DNA of 10,898 nucleotides from Dunaliella salina (GCA_002284615.2 MU069481.1:112805-123702), one strand, 5' to 3'. Positions 1 through 7,530 are shown, counted from the stretch's first letter. Notes: generated by a model not told the origin, from the sequence alone. Numbers and translations are program-made.

Positions 1-61
<61 letters not shown>
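1..61. repeat. (CA)n dinucleotide microsatellite
   Basis: This is a perfect CA run of about 30 units that begins at or before the window edge. It ends about 26 bases before the proposed 3' splice site at 86-87, so it would form the end of an intron. Position and purity are seen directly. An effect on splicing is only a possibility: CA-rich intron ends bind hnRNP L-type proteins in animals, and nothing comparable is established here. Confidence 0.98.
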
Positions 62-64
<3 letters not shown>

Positions 65-87
65 CATTCATGCATTCACGCATGCAG

Positions 88-239
88 CCCTGCTGGCTCC
101 GTCGAGGAGCTGCGCCAGCGCCTTGCTGAGGACATGATGAGGACAGGCAACCTGTCCCTGGCCATGGATGTCAACCTGGTGAACCCCTATGCCCAAGGCG
201 TCATGCCTCCTCCCCCCTCCTACCAGCCCAGCATGGCTA
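88..239 (+). CDS. Exon 1 in window: helical and Pro-rich segment
   Basis: The frame reads PAGSVEELRQRLAEDMM, then a hydrophobic stretch ending at MPPPPSYQPSMA. The 3' end is a strong donor, GTGAGT at 240-245, leaving one base of a codon. The 5' boundary is set at the TGCAG ending at 87, but the frame stays open leftward through the CA repeat, so this start is uncertain. The helical part loosely resembles a SAP-type helix (EELRQRL), too weakly to name a domain. Confidence 0.68.
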
Positions 240-3026
240 GTGAGTCCGTGCTTGCTGTTCATTGTGTCGTTGCTGACTAATTGATGGGCAGCTGTTGTAT
301 TGCTGACTGTTGGGCAGGCAGCTGTTGCTTTGCTCCCTAATTGGTGGGTGGCCCTTGTGTTGCTGACTATTTGGTGGGCGGCTGTTGTGTTGCTGACTGA
401 CTGGCCAGCAGCTGTTGTGTCGCTGACTACTTGGCGGGCTGCTGCCTGCAACCCCTGAAAGAGTGTAGGGGGTGTGCAGGGTTTGCTACTGCCTCCTTCA
501 TGGGTGCTGGCTTTGCTGCACAGGTGCATGGAGACAGGCTCACAGTGCTTGCATTTGACACAAAAGTGACAAGACAAAATGAACCAAACTGGGCGAACCG
601 CTTGCATTCGACACAAAGTGACGAGACAAAGTGAATCGAACTGGATGGTCCTATGTCATTTTCTAATCAAAATCCTAGAACGTGCTTGATTGCAGAGCAT
701 GCACAACACACGGAACCAATCGCAAGATTCAAGTCAGACAAAAAACGCGGTTCACCCTCGCACGCATGCTCTGGCACAGGAGCCCTCACACATCGCACAC
801 TGGTTTTATGTTCTGTACGATTTAAACTTGGACTCCAAACCCTAACTGATGCACATGCAGGCTCCGGACGCACCCCTGCTGGTGGACAGAGCCAGGTGAG
901 GTGTGCTGATGTTGTGTCCACTCCTGCCGCATGCCCTAGCCAAACCTTGTCTTTGCTGGAGTGGCTTCATGCAAAAGAAAAAAAAACTGGAATGGCTGAG
1001 AATCCCTTCCTGCATCAACTAAAGGGAAGGACACGTGCTGCATGCATTGCATTCTGGCTCACTCTAATGTCTTTTTGAAGAGCCAGCTGCCAGTCAATGC
1101 AAATCTGCTTACAGGTTGCGTGTTTGTACATTACTGAGGCCCTGGCATTGTCTGCCGCGTTCCGCATGCTTGCTATGCCATGGGATTGTCGGTAGCGTTC
1201 AAGATAAATGCTGCTTGCACCACATGCATAGCTTGGTTGCATGCATTGCTGCTACCCCTCAAGGCATCCTGGGACAATTCAACAGCCCTTCACCCTTCCC
1301 TTACCATACCCCGCTGCTGCTGCTGCTGAGGAGGAGGATTTTTGGTGGAGCAGCTTGCGCCTGCTCCAAGACTCTGCAGCATCCACTCCGAGTGAAGAGC
1401 TCATGTCTAGCCAAGCAGACTTCCCTTGCTAACAATACCTTGTCTAGCCACATACATCATCGTTTGCTTGTGCTGCAGATCTCTCTCTGCAAAAACTTCT
1501 TGCCATGCCACATTCATGTTTTGGCTCACTGCCCTGCAGATCTCCTTCGGTGACTACACCTTGCCCAGCCATGTCCAGCCCAAGCCTGCAGAGGGAGCCC
1601 CTCATCACGGCCACGTAGCGCCAGCCCCTTGGGAACAGGGCGGTGAGTATTCGTGAATACAGTGTTGTGTTGCCAAATTCCGCATGCCAACGCCCGTTTG
1701 TTTATATCTTGTGCTAGAATTCCATATGTTTGCCGTGCAACACATATGGAAACGTATAGGAAGAGGGAATTGGCCAGCTCTTCACAAATTGCATCACGGC
1801 AACAGATGTGTAGATGCCTGTATGGCCTGACAAGCAAGTAGATTCCGCACCCCTTTGCGACTGCAGTTAGGTCAATACTTTGCAGCAAACACAGTTTGGT
1901 CCCTTTGCCTGTCACAGGGTTGTGACCCCTCTCAATAGCTCCTTTTGCGGTCACAGTTTCCAGGAATGTGCCTGTATCTGGCAAGGGTGCAATAAGTGTC
2001 CCTCGTTAGTGTCCTCAGATTAATGTTGCACCACCTACATGGGTAACATTAACCTGCTGGCACTGAAACGAACTTCGCCGTCCACTAGATGGAGGTGGAG
2101 AGCCTCGTGCGCGCCGAGGCTCTGGGAGTCTATCTGACAGATTAGCATCAAGCTCGCCAGGCAAAGAGTGCCACAAGAAACCCGAGGTTCGGGAAAATAG
2201 CCCAAAAATCGCGACAAGGCGTGAAACACTGCTGCAATATCAGCATGGCGGTGTGCAAGCTACGGTGTACGCGCTGCCACCAGCTGCTCAGCCCCTCCTT
2301 TTCCCCCCCCGATGTCAAGAGTCACCTGCACCCCAGTGTCTGCAAGGGCTTCGAGCAGGCATTGCAGCAAGGACTGCTCGAGCCACATTAGGTTGCAGCG
2401 ACAGCCAAGGGGAAGCATCAGGCAGGAACAAGCAGCCAGGCATGCAGCCCTTCATGCCTGGGCCACAGCAGCAGACACTTTGCAACATGAAACAGCAGAA
2501 GGAGCACGTGCGCTGCATTTGCAAGCAAGGGAGGGCACGCGTGATGAGATGGCAGCATGCGTGGAATGCCTGTCCAGGCACAGTTGATGCCTGCACATTG
2601 TTGGACATTGCTGGGCTGGATGATCGGGTGGTATTGGGACTTGGGTGACCTTGTGGGAGCCGGGTCTGCGGCTGCTTGGTCCCCTCCCTTCCTCACTGCC
2701 CTGGGACTGCCATTCTCATCATAAAAACATTTTATTTACAAAAAAGAAGCTCGTGCGAAGCGTGGGGAGGTGGCGTGGACGCGCGCAAAAGCAGTTTATA
2801 CAACAGCTGCAGCCGAGTCTCGCCGAGCTTAAAGACACTCGCTCTGGGGGTCTTTCAGATGTTTGGTGGATGCGATTTACTCACACTTATGCAAAGGCCT
2901 CAATGCAAGTTGTCCTTCACAGCAGCCATTCTTCCTTTTCCCCTTGCAGGACATGACCAGTTCCGCCCGTCATCCCGCCAGATTGAGCCACCTGGTGGCA
3001 GGGGCAATCAGATCCACTTTGGCTGA
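88..3026 (+). CDS. 3' part of a spliced gene for a Jupiter/HN1-like protein with two PGG...FG motifs
   Basis: Four exons (88-239, 861-895, 1540-1642, 2950-3026) join with matching phases (1, 0 and 1) through canonical GT-AG introns, giving about 121 codons and a stop. The N-terminus lies upstream of the window. The joined product has a charged helical stretch (VEELRQRLAEDMM), then a Pro-rich linker (MPPPPSYQP). Next comes a first motif, SSGRTPAGGQSQ followed by ISFG, then a His/Pro-rich linker and a terminal second motif, SSRQIEPPGG...IHFG, ending at the stop. Motifs of the type SSR-x-PPGG-x-S, with one copy at the extreme C-terminus, are known from JPT1/HN1 and Jupiter microtubule-associated proteins, and a related element occurs in plant SPIRAL1. 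A cytoskeletal role is therefore an inference from short motifs. The splice chain is better supported than the family name: the first motif only appears when exons 2 and 3 are joined, and it then matches the second, unspliced copy. Confidence 0.62.
271..450 (+). repeat. 30-bp minisatellite, about six units
   Basis: Units begin at 271, 301, 331, 361, 391 and 421. Each starts with TGCTGACT or a close variant, and most carry a GGGCAGCTGTTGTGT-like end. Units differ by several substitutions but keep the 30-bp period exactly. The last unit is only half conserved. The array starts about 30 bases after the donor of exon 1, so it is intronic. Because 30 is a multiple of three, it also creates a long antisense open frame with a 10-residue repeat, which is not regarded as a gene. 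Confidence 0.9.
547..645 (+). repeat. 53-bp tandem dimer
   Basis: Two imperfect copies begin at 547 and 600 with GCTTGCATT. They share GACACAAA, GTGAC, AGACAAA and a GAA...CGAAC-like core. The second copy carries a one-base deletion and scattered substitutions. It lies within intron 1 and no function is visible. Confidence 0.8.
861..895 (+). CDS. Exon 2: 35-nt microexon encoding the first PGG motif
   Basis: It is flanked by ACATGCAG at 853-860 and the donor GTGAGG at 896-901. With the single leftover base of exon 1 it codes SSGRTPAGGQSQ and ends in phase 0. The exon thus holds almost exactly one motif, with the ISFG end supplied by exon 3. Thirty-five bases is very short for a coding exon. 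What makes it convincing is that both junction phases fit and that the product resembles the C-terminal motif. Confidence 0.72.
896..1539 (+). other. Intron 2, no supported internal gene
   Basis: This is a 644-base intron with donor GTGAGG and acceptor CCCTGCAG at 1532-1539. It contains several GCATGC palindromes and a short CTG run at 1313-1328. A candidate internal exon starting at 1331 was considered and rejected because it has no donor in the required phase. Confidence 0.6.
1540..1642 (+). CDS. Exon 3: end of first motif plus His/Pro-rich linker
   Basis: It opens in phase 0 with ISFGDYTLPS, completing the first motif, and continues through a His- and Pro-rich stretch (GAPHHGHVAPAPWEQG). 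It ends with one base of a codon before a strong GTGAGT donor at 1643-1648. The acceptor CTGCCCTGCAG is good. ISFG here matches IHFG at the end of the protein. Confidence 0.72.
2099..2123. repeat. Perfect 9-bp hairpin with 7-nt loop
   Basis: AGAGCCTCG at 2099-2107 is the exact reverse complement of CGAGGCTCT at 2115-2123, separated by a GC-rich 7-base loop. It lies in intron 3, about 140 bases before the BED-like zinc finger remnant. It could be part of the transposon or an RNA hairpin in the intron, and no function can be assigned. Confidence 0.75.
2146..2391 (+). pseudogene. Fossil BED-type zinc finger, probably from a hAT-like DNA transposon
   Basis: An open frame of 81 codons lies between a stop at 2143 and TAG at 2389, with an internal ATG at 2245. 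Residues read LRCTRCHQLL, then VKSHLHPSVCKGF. Cysteines at 2266 and 2275, His at 2323 and Cys at 2341 give C-x2-C-x15-H-x5-C, which fits the zf-BED pattern of transposase DNA-binding domains. The upstream KSRQGVKHCC resembles the region preceding the first cysteines. Downstream, the plus strand stays rich in open reading in other frames (to about 2650), as expected of a frameshifted transposase, but no catalytic domain is recognisable. It sits inside intron 3 of the Jupiter-like gene in the same orientation. The zinc-binding pattern is clear; the hAT label is inferred. Confidence 0.5.
2392..2949 (+). other. Rest of intron 3, possible decayed transposon body
   Basis: Several frames remain open between 2400 and 2650. 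The frame running from 2645 to 2956 includes QKQFIQQLQPSLAELKD and SDVWWMRF, which looks protein-like but matches no family I recognise. It may continue the BED-type element or may be chance. The region ends in a pyrimidine-rich tract and CCCTTGCAG at 2941-2949, the acceptor of the last exon. Confidence 0.35.
2950..3026 (+). CDS. Last exon: C-terminal PPGG motif and stop
   Basis: A clear acceptor (TTCCTTTTCCCCTTGCAG) precedes it. With the leftover base of exon 3 it reads GHDQFRPSSRQIEPPGG, then RGNQIHFG and TGA at 3024-3026. The motif ends exactly at the stop, as the second motif does in JPT/HN1 proteins. Confidence 0.75.
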
Positions 3027-3365
3027 GTAGTTCTATCAGATTCACTGGGGGGGCCTCAGAGGCTGGTGTTACTTACACTGTAGGCAGTGTATTCCAGTGA
3101 GCGCAGGGCATATGGTGATATTGTTTATGACAAGCGCGAAAAGTCCATACAACTGTGGCTTCATGCTGCCTTTTATCTTTTTTTTAGGGAACTTGCGCCT
3201 GCTCAAGCTTGGTGTAGTCTGCATTGCCTGCAACTACATCTAGCTCAATTCAGGAGCTGTGCAGTTGGGGCTGAGCCTTTGACCACGGGCATGGGTCTGC
3301 AATCTTTGCTTGATGATCTGCTTTACAGAGCTTGGATATGGGCCATGTAATGATAAAGCTTGCAC
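3027..3365 (+). promoter_or_regulatory. Likely 3' UTR with a TGTAA poly(A)-like signal
   Basis: Sequence after the stop has no further supported exon. TGTAA occurs at 3346-3350. In chlorophyte algae this pentamer is the usual poly(A) signal, lying roughly a dozen bases before cleavage. It applies only if the organism is a green alga, which is not proven, so the UTR end is a suggestion. Confidence 0.3.
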
Positions 3366-4309
3366 TCAAATGCCAGTTCATGTTGATTCAGACTGATGGT
3401 TCCCCTTCGTGGCTCTGGTGATGAGAATGAAGGAAACAGGTTTCTATTGTTATGGTTTATTGAAGTGCAGCTTTGCCGAACAGGTGGGGAGCTCTGGCCT
3501 TCTTCCCCTGTCCATTTCAGTCAGGTCTGAAAGAGCTGCGGACGCAGCTCAATATTTAATGCTTTAGTGGTAAGGCAAGCATAATCTTTGGTGGACCTCC
3601 TCCATGTCTGAAGAAAAAAAGGATGGTAAGGTTAAATCGCTTTATCCGCCTACAAGGAAGAAAAGGAAAAAAAGGAAGGGTCAAAGCACTTCCTTGACAG
3701 CCGCGGCGAGAAGCGAAGGCAACAATCCATGTACATCTCGGTAGCCCGAATGGCATTTTGGTTACTTGAAGGCAAAGAATCCACCCATCACCCATACATC
3801 CCAAAGACAAGTATGCATATTAGAGTTGGAGCGATCGGCTATAACCATGAATTGCTTTTATGGACAGTCTCCATGACATGCGTGACATTCCCACATAGTG
3901 ACAAGGAACAACAGATGTTCTGGAGTAGATAGAATGATTCCTAACTACCGTCATATGGTATCCACAGAGTCGACACTGAGGCCCGCCTACCCATCCAAGT
4001 AGCCCATCGGGCATGCAGGTATTGGGACCTGGGGTGTTTTGAGACTAATCAATGCTGAAGGAAAAAGGAAAAGCTACGCTATTAGACACTGTCCGTTAGC
4101 ATTGAGGGAAGGACCCACTTGCTCAAGGCAAATCCTCACCAAAATGTCAAAATTATGGAATCAGAACAGAAAATGGTTCTGACACCTCCAAATTAGCCCA
4201 TCGTACTACAGTTGATCCGTATGTGAATGTGTTTTGTTATGTTACATTGAGCGAAGGACATTGTGATGTACCAGATGGCCCCAGCGCCTAGGAAGAGAAT
4301 AGTAAAGGA
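3366..4309. other. Intergenic, repeat-bearing, no supported gene
   Basis: No coding exon or RNA gene is supported. The stretch contains the first copy of a 33-bp dispersed repeat (3625-3657), a purine-rich tract after it (about 3656-3680), and small chance inverted repeats such as TCAGAAC/GTTCTGA near 4160-4184. The right end adjoins the 3' end of the minus-strand LINE. Confidence 0.6.
3625..3657 (-). repeat. Dispersed 33-bp repeat, copy 1
   Basis: It matches 6890-6922 at 31 of 33 positions. Read on the minus strand it contains GGCGGATAAAGCGAT followed by TTAACCTTACC. See copy 2 for its interpretation as the 3' end of a retroelement. Confidence 0.8.
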
Positions 4310-4356
4310 AAGGTTTACAAGGGGACATAACCTTCAGCCGGATAGTTTGGCTGCTC
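4310..4356 (-). repeat. LINE 3'-terminal tail, copy A
   Basis: On the minus strand it reads GAGCAGCC, then GGCTGAAGG, then TTGTAAACCTT, in the same order and nearly the same spacing as at 5544-5599 and 7531-7579. It ends the LINE at 4310-5543. The upstream residues DFFQSTEQPNYPAEG suggest the end of the LINE ORF overlaps it. The conserved TTGTAA may be the element's own poly(A) signal. Confidence 0.75.
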
Positions 4357-5543
4357 GGTGCTCTGGAAAAAATCCATAAGCTCAGATATGAAGTGATAAG
4401 TCTAGGAGTATTTTGGTTTTGGAAAAAACGAATTGCATCCAAAGAGCAAGCACCAGAAAAAAAAGGAAGGATCCTGTCTTATCTGACACAACTCTGTGAG
4501 CAGGAAAGGCATCAAACAGATGTGCATACTTTCTTCCAAGATAACATTGGAAGTTGCAAGGGCAGAGAAAAATGACATGCTTTTATCTTGCAATTGTTCT
4601 GAAATACATAAATCCTATTGATGTGCATGTCCATGCCAATGAGAAGTTTCAACTTGAAGTTTGTGGGAGCGTAATCGGAAGAAAACAACGTTTCTCTGCA
4701 TATACCTCCCCAGATTAGTCCCCAGACCCAAATACAGATACCTAGGAATATGGAGAGGTTTACCAAGAGCAGAATTATGCCGGAGGGGAAGCGCTACCCA
4801 GTTATGGCGCTTGGCTAACTTGTTTAAATAAGCACCATGTTCGGCATGATCCTCAGTTGGCCACACGCTCCTATGCCTTATCCGTAAATCAACCACAAAA
4901 TCATTTATCCTAATGGGCTGGCCTGAATACACGCAATGTGTGAAGTAGTTACGCCTGTCCAATCCCTGAAAAGCAGATATTAAATCTGACGTCCAGCACT
5001 TTTTAGAATTACTACTCATGTCAATATCCGCTCCGAGCACCCTACGTAAAGTAGTGCTGTTGCAGGCAAGGGAGGCATTATTAAATCTGACTGCAGTTCG
5101 AAAACAATAGAATTGTAATAGTTCAAACCCACATTCACGTAGCACAGACCAATTTGGTGAAGTCCTTTTCACTCCAAGAATTCGTTTTAGTAAACACCGG
5201 TGCACAGTCTGCAATGGGCAGGCCATCTCATCTCCAGATTTGACTAGTAGACTTGCTTGCAGGGAGAGCATATGTCTTAGTCAGCCAAGGCATAGTATGA
5301 GGCCTATACGCCAGTTTATAAACTATAATTGATATAATATATTCACCTGCAACTTGCCTAATACGGCGACATCCAGCCAAGAAAGGTGCACACCTATGCT
5401 CTGTAGAGAAAAAGGAATCGATTCGTTCTGTGAAAAGCATACCCAGATGTTTAAATGACTCAGCACGCACGAGCTGTTTTCCACCTAGGTTACAAACAGG
5501 AATATTATTTCCTCTTGAACTAAAGGGCACAACCTCAGACTCT
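4310..5543 (-). mobile_element. 5'-truncated, degenerate LINE: RT C-terminal region, zinc knuckle and 3' tail
   Basis: In minus orientation the element begins abruptly with SEVVPFSSRGNN, GGKQLVRAESFKHLGMLFT and FLAGCRRIRQVAGEY. This is the 'FKYLG' block after the palm of non-LTR reverse transcriptases. After a frameshift and small deletion at about 5230-5275 it continues with CPLQTVHRCLLKRILGVK, TSPNWSVLRECGFELLQF, CWTSDLISAFQGL and RNVVFFRLRSHKLQVET. After TAG at 4615-4617 it reads DLC, then, past a one-base loss in the T-run at 4581-4584, HVIFLCPCNFQC and RKYAHLF. These are remains of the C-terminal zinc knuckle. The 3' tail is 4310-4356. Family blocks are recognised; the endonuclease, fingers and YxDD palm are absent. 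Two frameshifts and at least one stop mean it is dead. Confidence 0.85.
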
Positions 5544-5640
5544 GGTTTACAAAGGTTTGCATGGGGGATTAAGCCTTCAGCCAGTAAATTCGGCTGCTCA
5601 GCCTTTCTAGCCAAATAAATCTGAATAAGAAATATAAAGT
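5544..5640 (-). mobile_element. 3' end of a second LINE copy abutting the first
   Basis: On the minus strand the ORF end reads KHFIFLIQIYLARKAEQPN and LLAEGLIP, followed by AAACCTTTGTAAACC. This matches copy A's C-terminus and tail (EQPNYPAEG, TTGTAAACCTT). Immediately afterwards the RT thumb region of the first LINE begins at about 5543. A 3' terminus followed directly by an internal RT segment shows two copies head-to-tail, not one element. The left (5') extent of this copy is unclear beyond about 5640. Confidence 0.6.
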
Positions 5641-6060
5641 GTTTCACTTGTGTAGGCAGAGAAAAAATGTGCACATGGCAAACATGTATATCTCAGAATA
5701 GATGTTTTTTCAAAGCAGCAAACATAGGGATTTGAACGTCTCTATCTGTGGAAGGGGTATATCAGCGTTTAGAAACATTGATGCACCATGTATGAACAGC
5801 AGTTCAGCTCTGAAAGCATCATCAAGAAAGCAACATGTCCAACACCGTGTGCAAATAACGAGCACCTAGCGTCACCAGAGAGAGCAACATGACCAGCTCC
5901 GTGTTTGTCACTAGGGCAGGCTCAGGATACACCAGGAGGCTTCAGGGACCCTCGAGAAAGACCAGCAACGCAGCATGAACGACAGAACACAAAAAGAAAT
6001 ATATAGTTGCCCTGTACTGCTCCAAAGCGCATCTACAGTCCAATTAGCAACCCACGTAAG
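5641..6060. other. Intergenic or decayed repeat, no supported gene
   Basis: No frame reads as a recognisable LINE domain here. An imperfect duplication is visible on the plus strand: GAAAGCAACATGTCCA...CCGTGT (from about 5826) and GAGAGCAACATGACCA...CCGTGT (from about 5880), each followed by an ACCAGR-like block, giving a repeat of about 54 bases. No function is assigned. Confidence 0.5.
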
Positions 6061-6270
6061 CTACCCTTTGCGTGTAAAAACAGACTGTAGGGTATGATGC
6101 AGCTGCGTCAGGTAATTCCATTCATCAGGTGCAGGTACACCATGCATATGAACAGCTGAACTATTAGTTTGGCTGTTTGGCAGATGAGCACCAAAATGTT
6201 TGCCCAGGTACAACCTCCAACCTTCTGCAGTGATAGGGGCCTGCTGGTTTGTCCTAGGCTTTCTCAGCAA
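6061..6270 (-). pseudogene. Orphan LINE fragment: endonuclease-RT linker
   Basis: A 69-residue minus-strand frame reads GWRLYLGKHFGA, then a Pro/Ser/Asn-rich stretch, then PAPDEWNYLTQLHHTLQSVF. Non-LTR elements of the type represented by the RT fragment next to it have a segment of this kind (WxxYLxxHFG... then xEWxYLTxxxHT) between endonuclease and RT, just before the first RT block. The expected following sequence (SPGxD-like RT block) is not found, so the fragment is cut off near 6060. Identification rests on my memory of the family, not on an alignment. Confidence 0.5.
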
Positions 6271-6295
6271 CTAATGTACCGTACAGCATGTTGAT

Positions 6296-6452
6296 CATTA
6301 CGCAATATCTTTTTTTAAGCTCTGCGTAATGCACAAAAAATGGTTTTGAGGTGCGAATTTGGTAAATTTTTGGGGGGTTTTGGAAATTTTGGGTGCGTAA
6401 TGGGGGGTGCGCAATAGAATTGTTCAATTCGAAAAAAACAAGGGTGCGTAGT
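6296..6452. mobile_element. GGTGCG-repeat cluster resembling a DNA-transposon terminus
   Basis: A perfect 9-bp inverted repeat, CATTACGCA (6296-6304) and TGCGTAATG (6323-6331), is followed by GGTGCGAAT (6350), GGGTGCGTAAT (6391), GGGTGCGCAAT (6405) and GGGTGCGTAGT (6442). Directly repeated GGGTGCGYNNTAT-like motifs are typical of terminal and subterminal repeats of pogo/Tigger-type elements, where transposase binds. Here no transposase and no opposite end are recognised, so it may be one end of an element, a MITE or a solo remnant. The repeats themselves are plain to see. Confidence 0.45.
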
Positions 6453-6869
6453 GGTCAGGATTCTCTACAATATGTTAGGGGTATACCTTTGGAGTCTAAC
6501 AAGAAACATAGCCTTCTTGAATTTTTCATGAGCACGCCTGGCTTGCTTTCTGTGCTCCAGCATGCACTGCTTGGCCACTCTGCACAGCTTGGATGAGGTT
6601 GCGCCTTTTTTGTTCGCACAATTCATCAAGCCAAATGGGTCTGCAAATCCCTTTCTCCTCAATTCTTTTAAAAACACAGTCCTGAATTTTGTACATCCAA
6701 ACATTAGCATTACATACGGGGGTTACAAATACAAAAATTCGGGATTGAACATTGGTCGCAGGGTGGAGCTGTTGGCTTTTTTGGGTGATCTGAGGCCAAA
6801 AGAGTGATCTGGGGACCTCCAATTTTCATGAATTTTTTGGTGAACATCATACTTTATTGAATAATGGTT
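6453..6869. other. Open frames of unknown nature beside the GGTGCG cluster
   Basis: Open frames exist on both strands here. The minus-strand ones contain KGFADPFGLMNCANKKGA or VFKRIEEKGICRPIWLDEL. Neither matches a family I know, and no splice context supports them. They could be internal decayed sequence of the element whose end is at 6296-6452. A short direct repeat, GTGATCTG, occurs at about 6784-6810. Confidence 0.3.
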
Positions 6870-6922
6870 GGCATGGTTAGGTAAGATAAGGTAAGGTTAC
6901 ATCGCTTTATCCGCCTGCAAGG
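6870..6922 (-). mobile_element. Dispersed repeat, copy 2, with CCTTA-type tail (retroelement 3' end)
   Basis: The segment 6890-6922 matches 3625-3657 at 31 of 33 positions. On the minus strand GGCGGATAAAGCGATGTAA runs into CCTTACCTTATCTTACC and TAACC, a degenerate 5-base tandem tail, as seen at the 3' ends of many LINEs and SINEs. Just upstream on the minus strand a frame reads RPLCFRSAALAGG and stops inside the repeat, which could be the end of an ORF. The likely element is a 5'-truncated LINE or SINE of a family other than the 4310-5543 one. The match is certain and the element class is inferred. Confidence 0.5.
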
Positions 6923-7091
6923 GCAGCTGAGCGGAAACACAGAGGCCGGTAGCCAGACCAGCCCCGCCGGCAAGAGGTGAGCTTGTTGGCATTTTGCATT
7001 TTGATATCACTGATGAACCTGTTGGCATCAAAACTGAGTTTGCTGCACTGTGCTAAGCCCCTTTGTTGACAAAGGCAGCTCCCAGCCTTGA

Positions 7092-7424
7092 CCGAGCCCC
7101 AGGAACGCGGACACCCGCACTTGGGCCCTCAATCTTGGCAGGGCGTACTTGAAGAAGCAGAAGACTGTGCACAAGTGGCTGGGATGGGAGCATCACTTAG
7201 TTTTTTTCCGGGAAAGCTTTCAGAACTCTCATGGCTGGAACCTACGCCGTCCTTGCTTGAATGCAGTTTTCAGTTTTCTTCAGTCGGAAGGTATTCCTAT
7301 GGTGCACCTTAATTCGCATGTTCACCCCTGTACTGTGTCGTGCACCTCTGTACTCTCAGTTGCATGCTGCCTTTGGACAATCCTCACTTTTTATCTCTTA
7401 AACTCTCCATTGTGCTCTTAGAGT
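7092..7424 (+). other. Unrecognised plus-strand open frame
   Basis: The frame between stops at 7089 and 7422 reads WALNLGRAYLKKQ, VHKWLGWEHHLVFFRESF and FSFLQSEGIPMV before losing protein character after about 7290. Composition in the first 60 codons looks protein-like. A possible donor (AAG then GTATTC, about 7288) lies near where that character fades, and NCAG acceptors exist at 7077, 7101 and 7140. It might be an upstream exon of the MYND gene or part of a LINE. No family is recognised. Confidence 0.2.
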
Positions 7425-7530
7425 TGGTGCTGTCATTTTTCTTTCACCTGCTATCTGGAGTCAACTTGTGTGTGATGGCAGCCTTTCATGTCATACTTCA
7501 GTATACTGCAGACTTCTGATTTCATAAGCT

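Noticed and set aside
68..616. 182-codon antisense open frame
   Set aside because: It lies opposite exon 1 and the 30-bp minisatellite. Its repeated 10-residue unit is a by-product of a 30-base period, and it has no recognisable domain.
1331..1432. Possible exon reading EEDFWWSSLRLL after a TGCTGAG acceptor
   Set aside because: It opens in phase 0, but no GT donor leaves phase 0 before exon 3. Direct joining of 895 to 1540 completes a motif that matches the C-terminal copy.
3087..3350. 87-codon plus-strand frame
   Set aside because: It follows the stop of the Jupiter-like gene, has no domain or splice support, and is better read as 3' UTR or intergenic sequence.
6840..6870. Minus-strand AATAAA as a gene poly(A) signal
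   Set aside because: No minus-strand gene is supported nearby, and the hexamer follows a repeat tail and may be chance.
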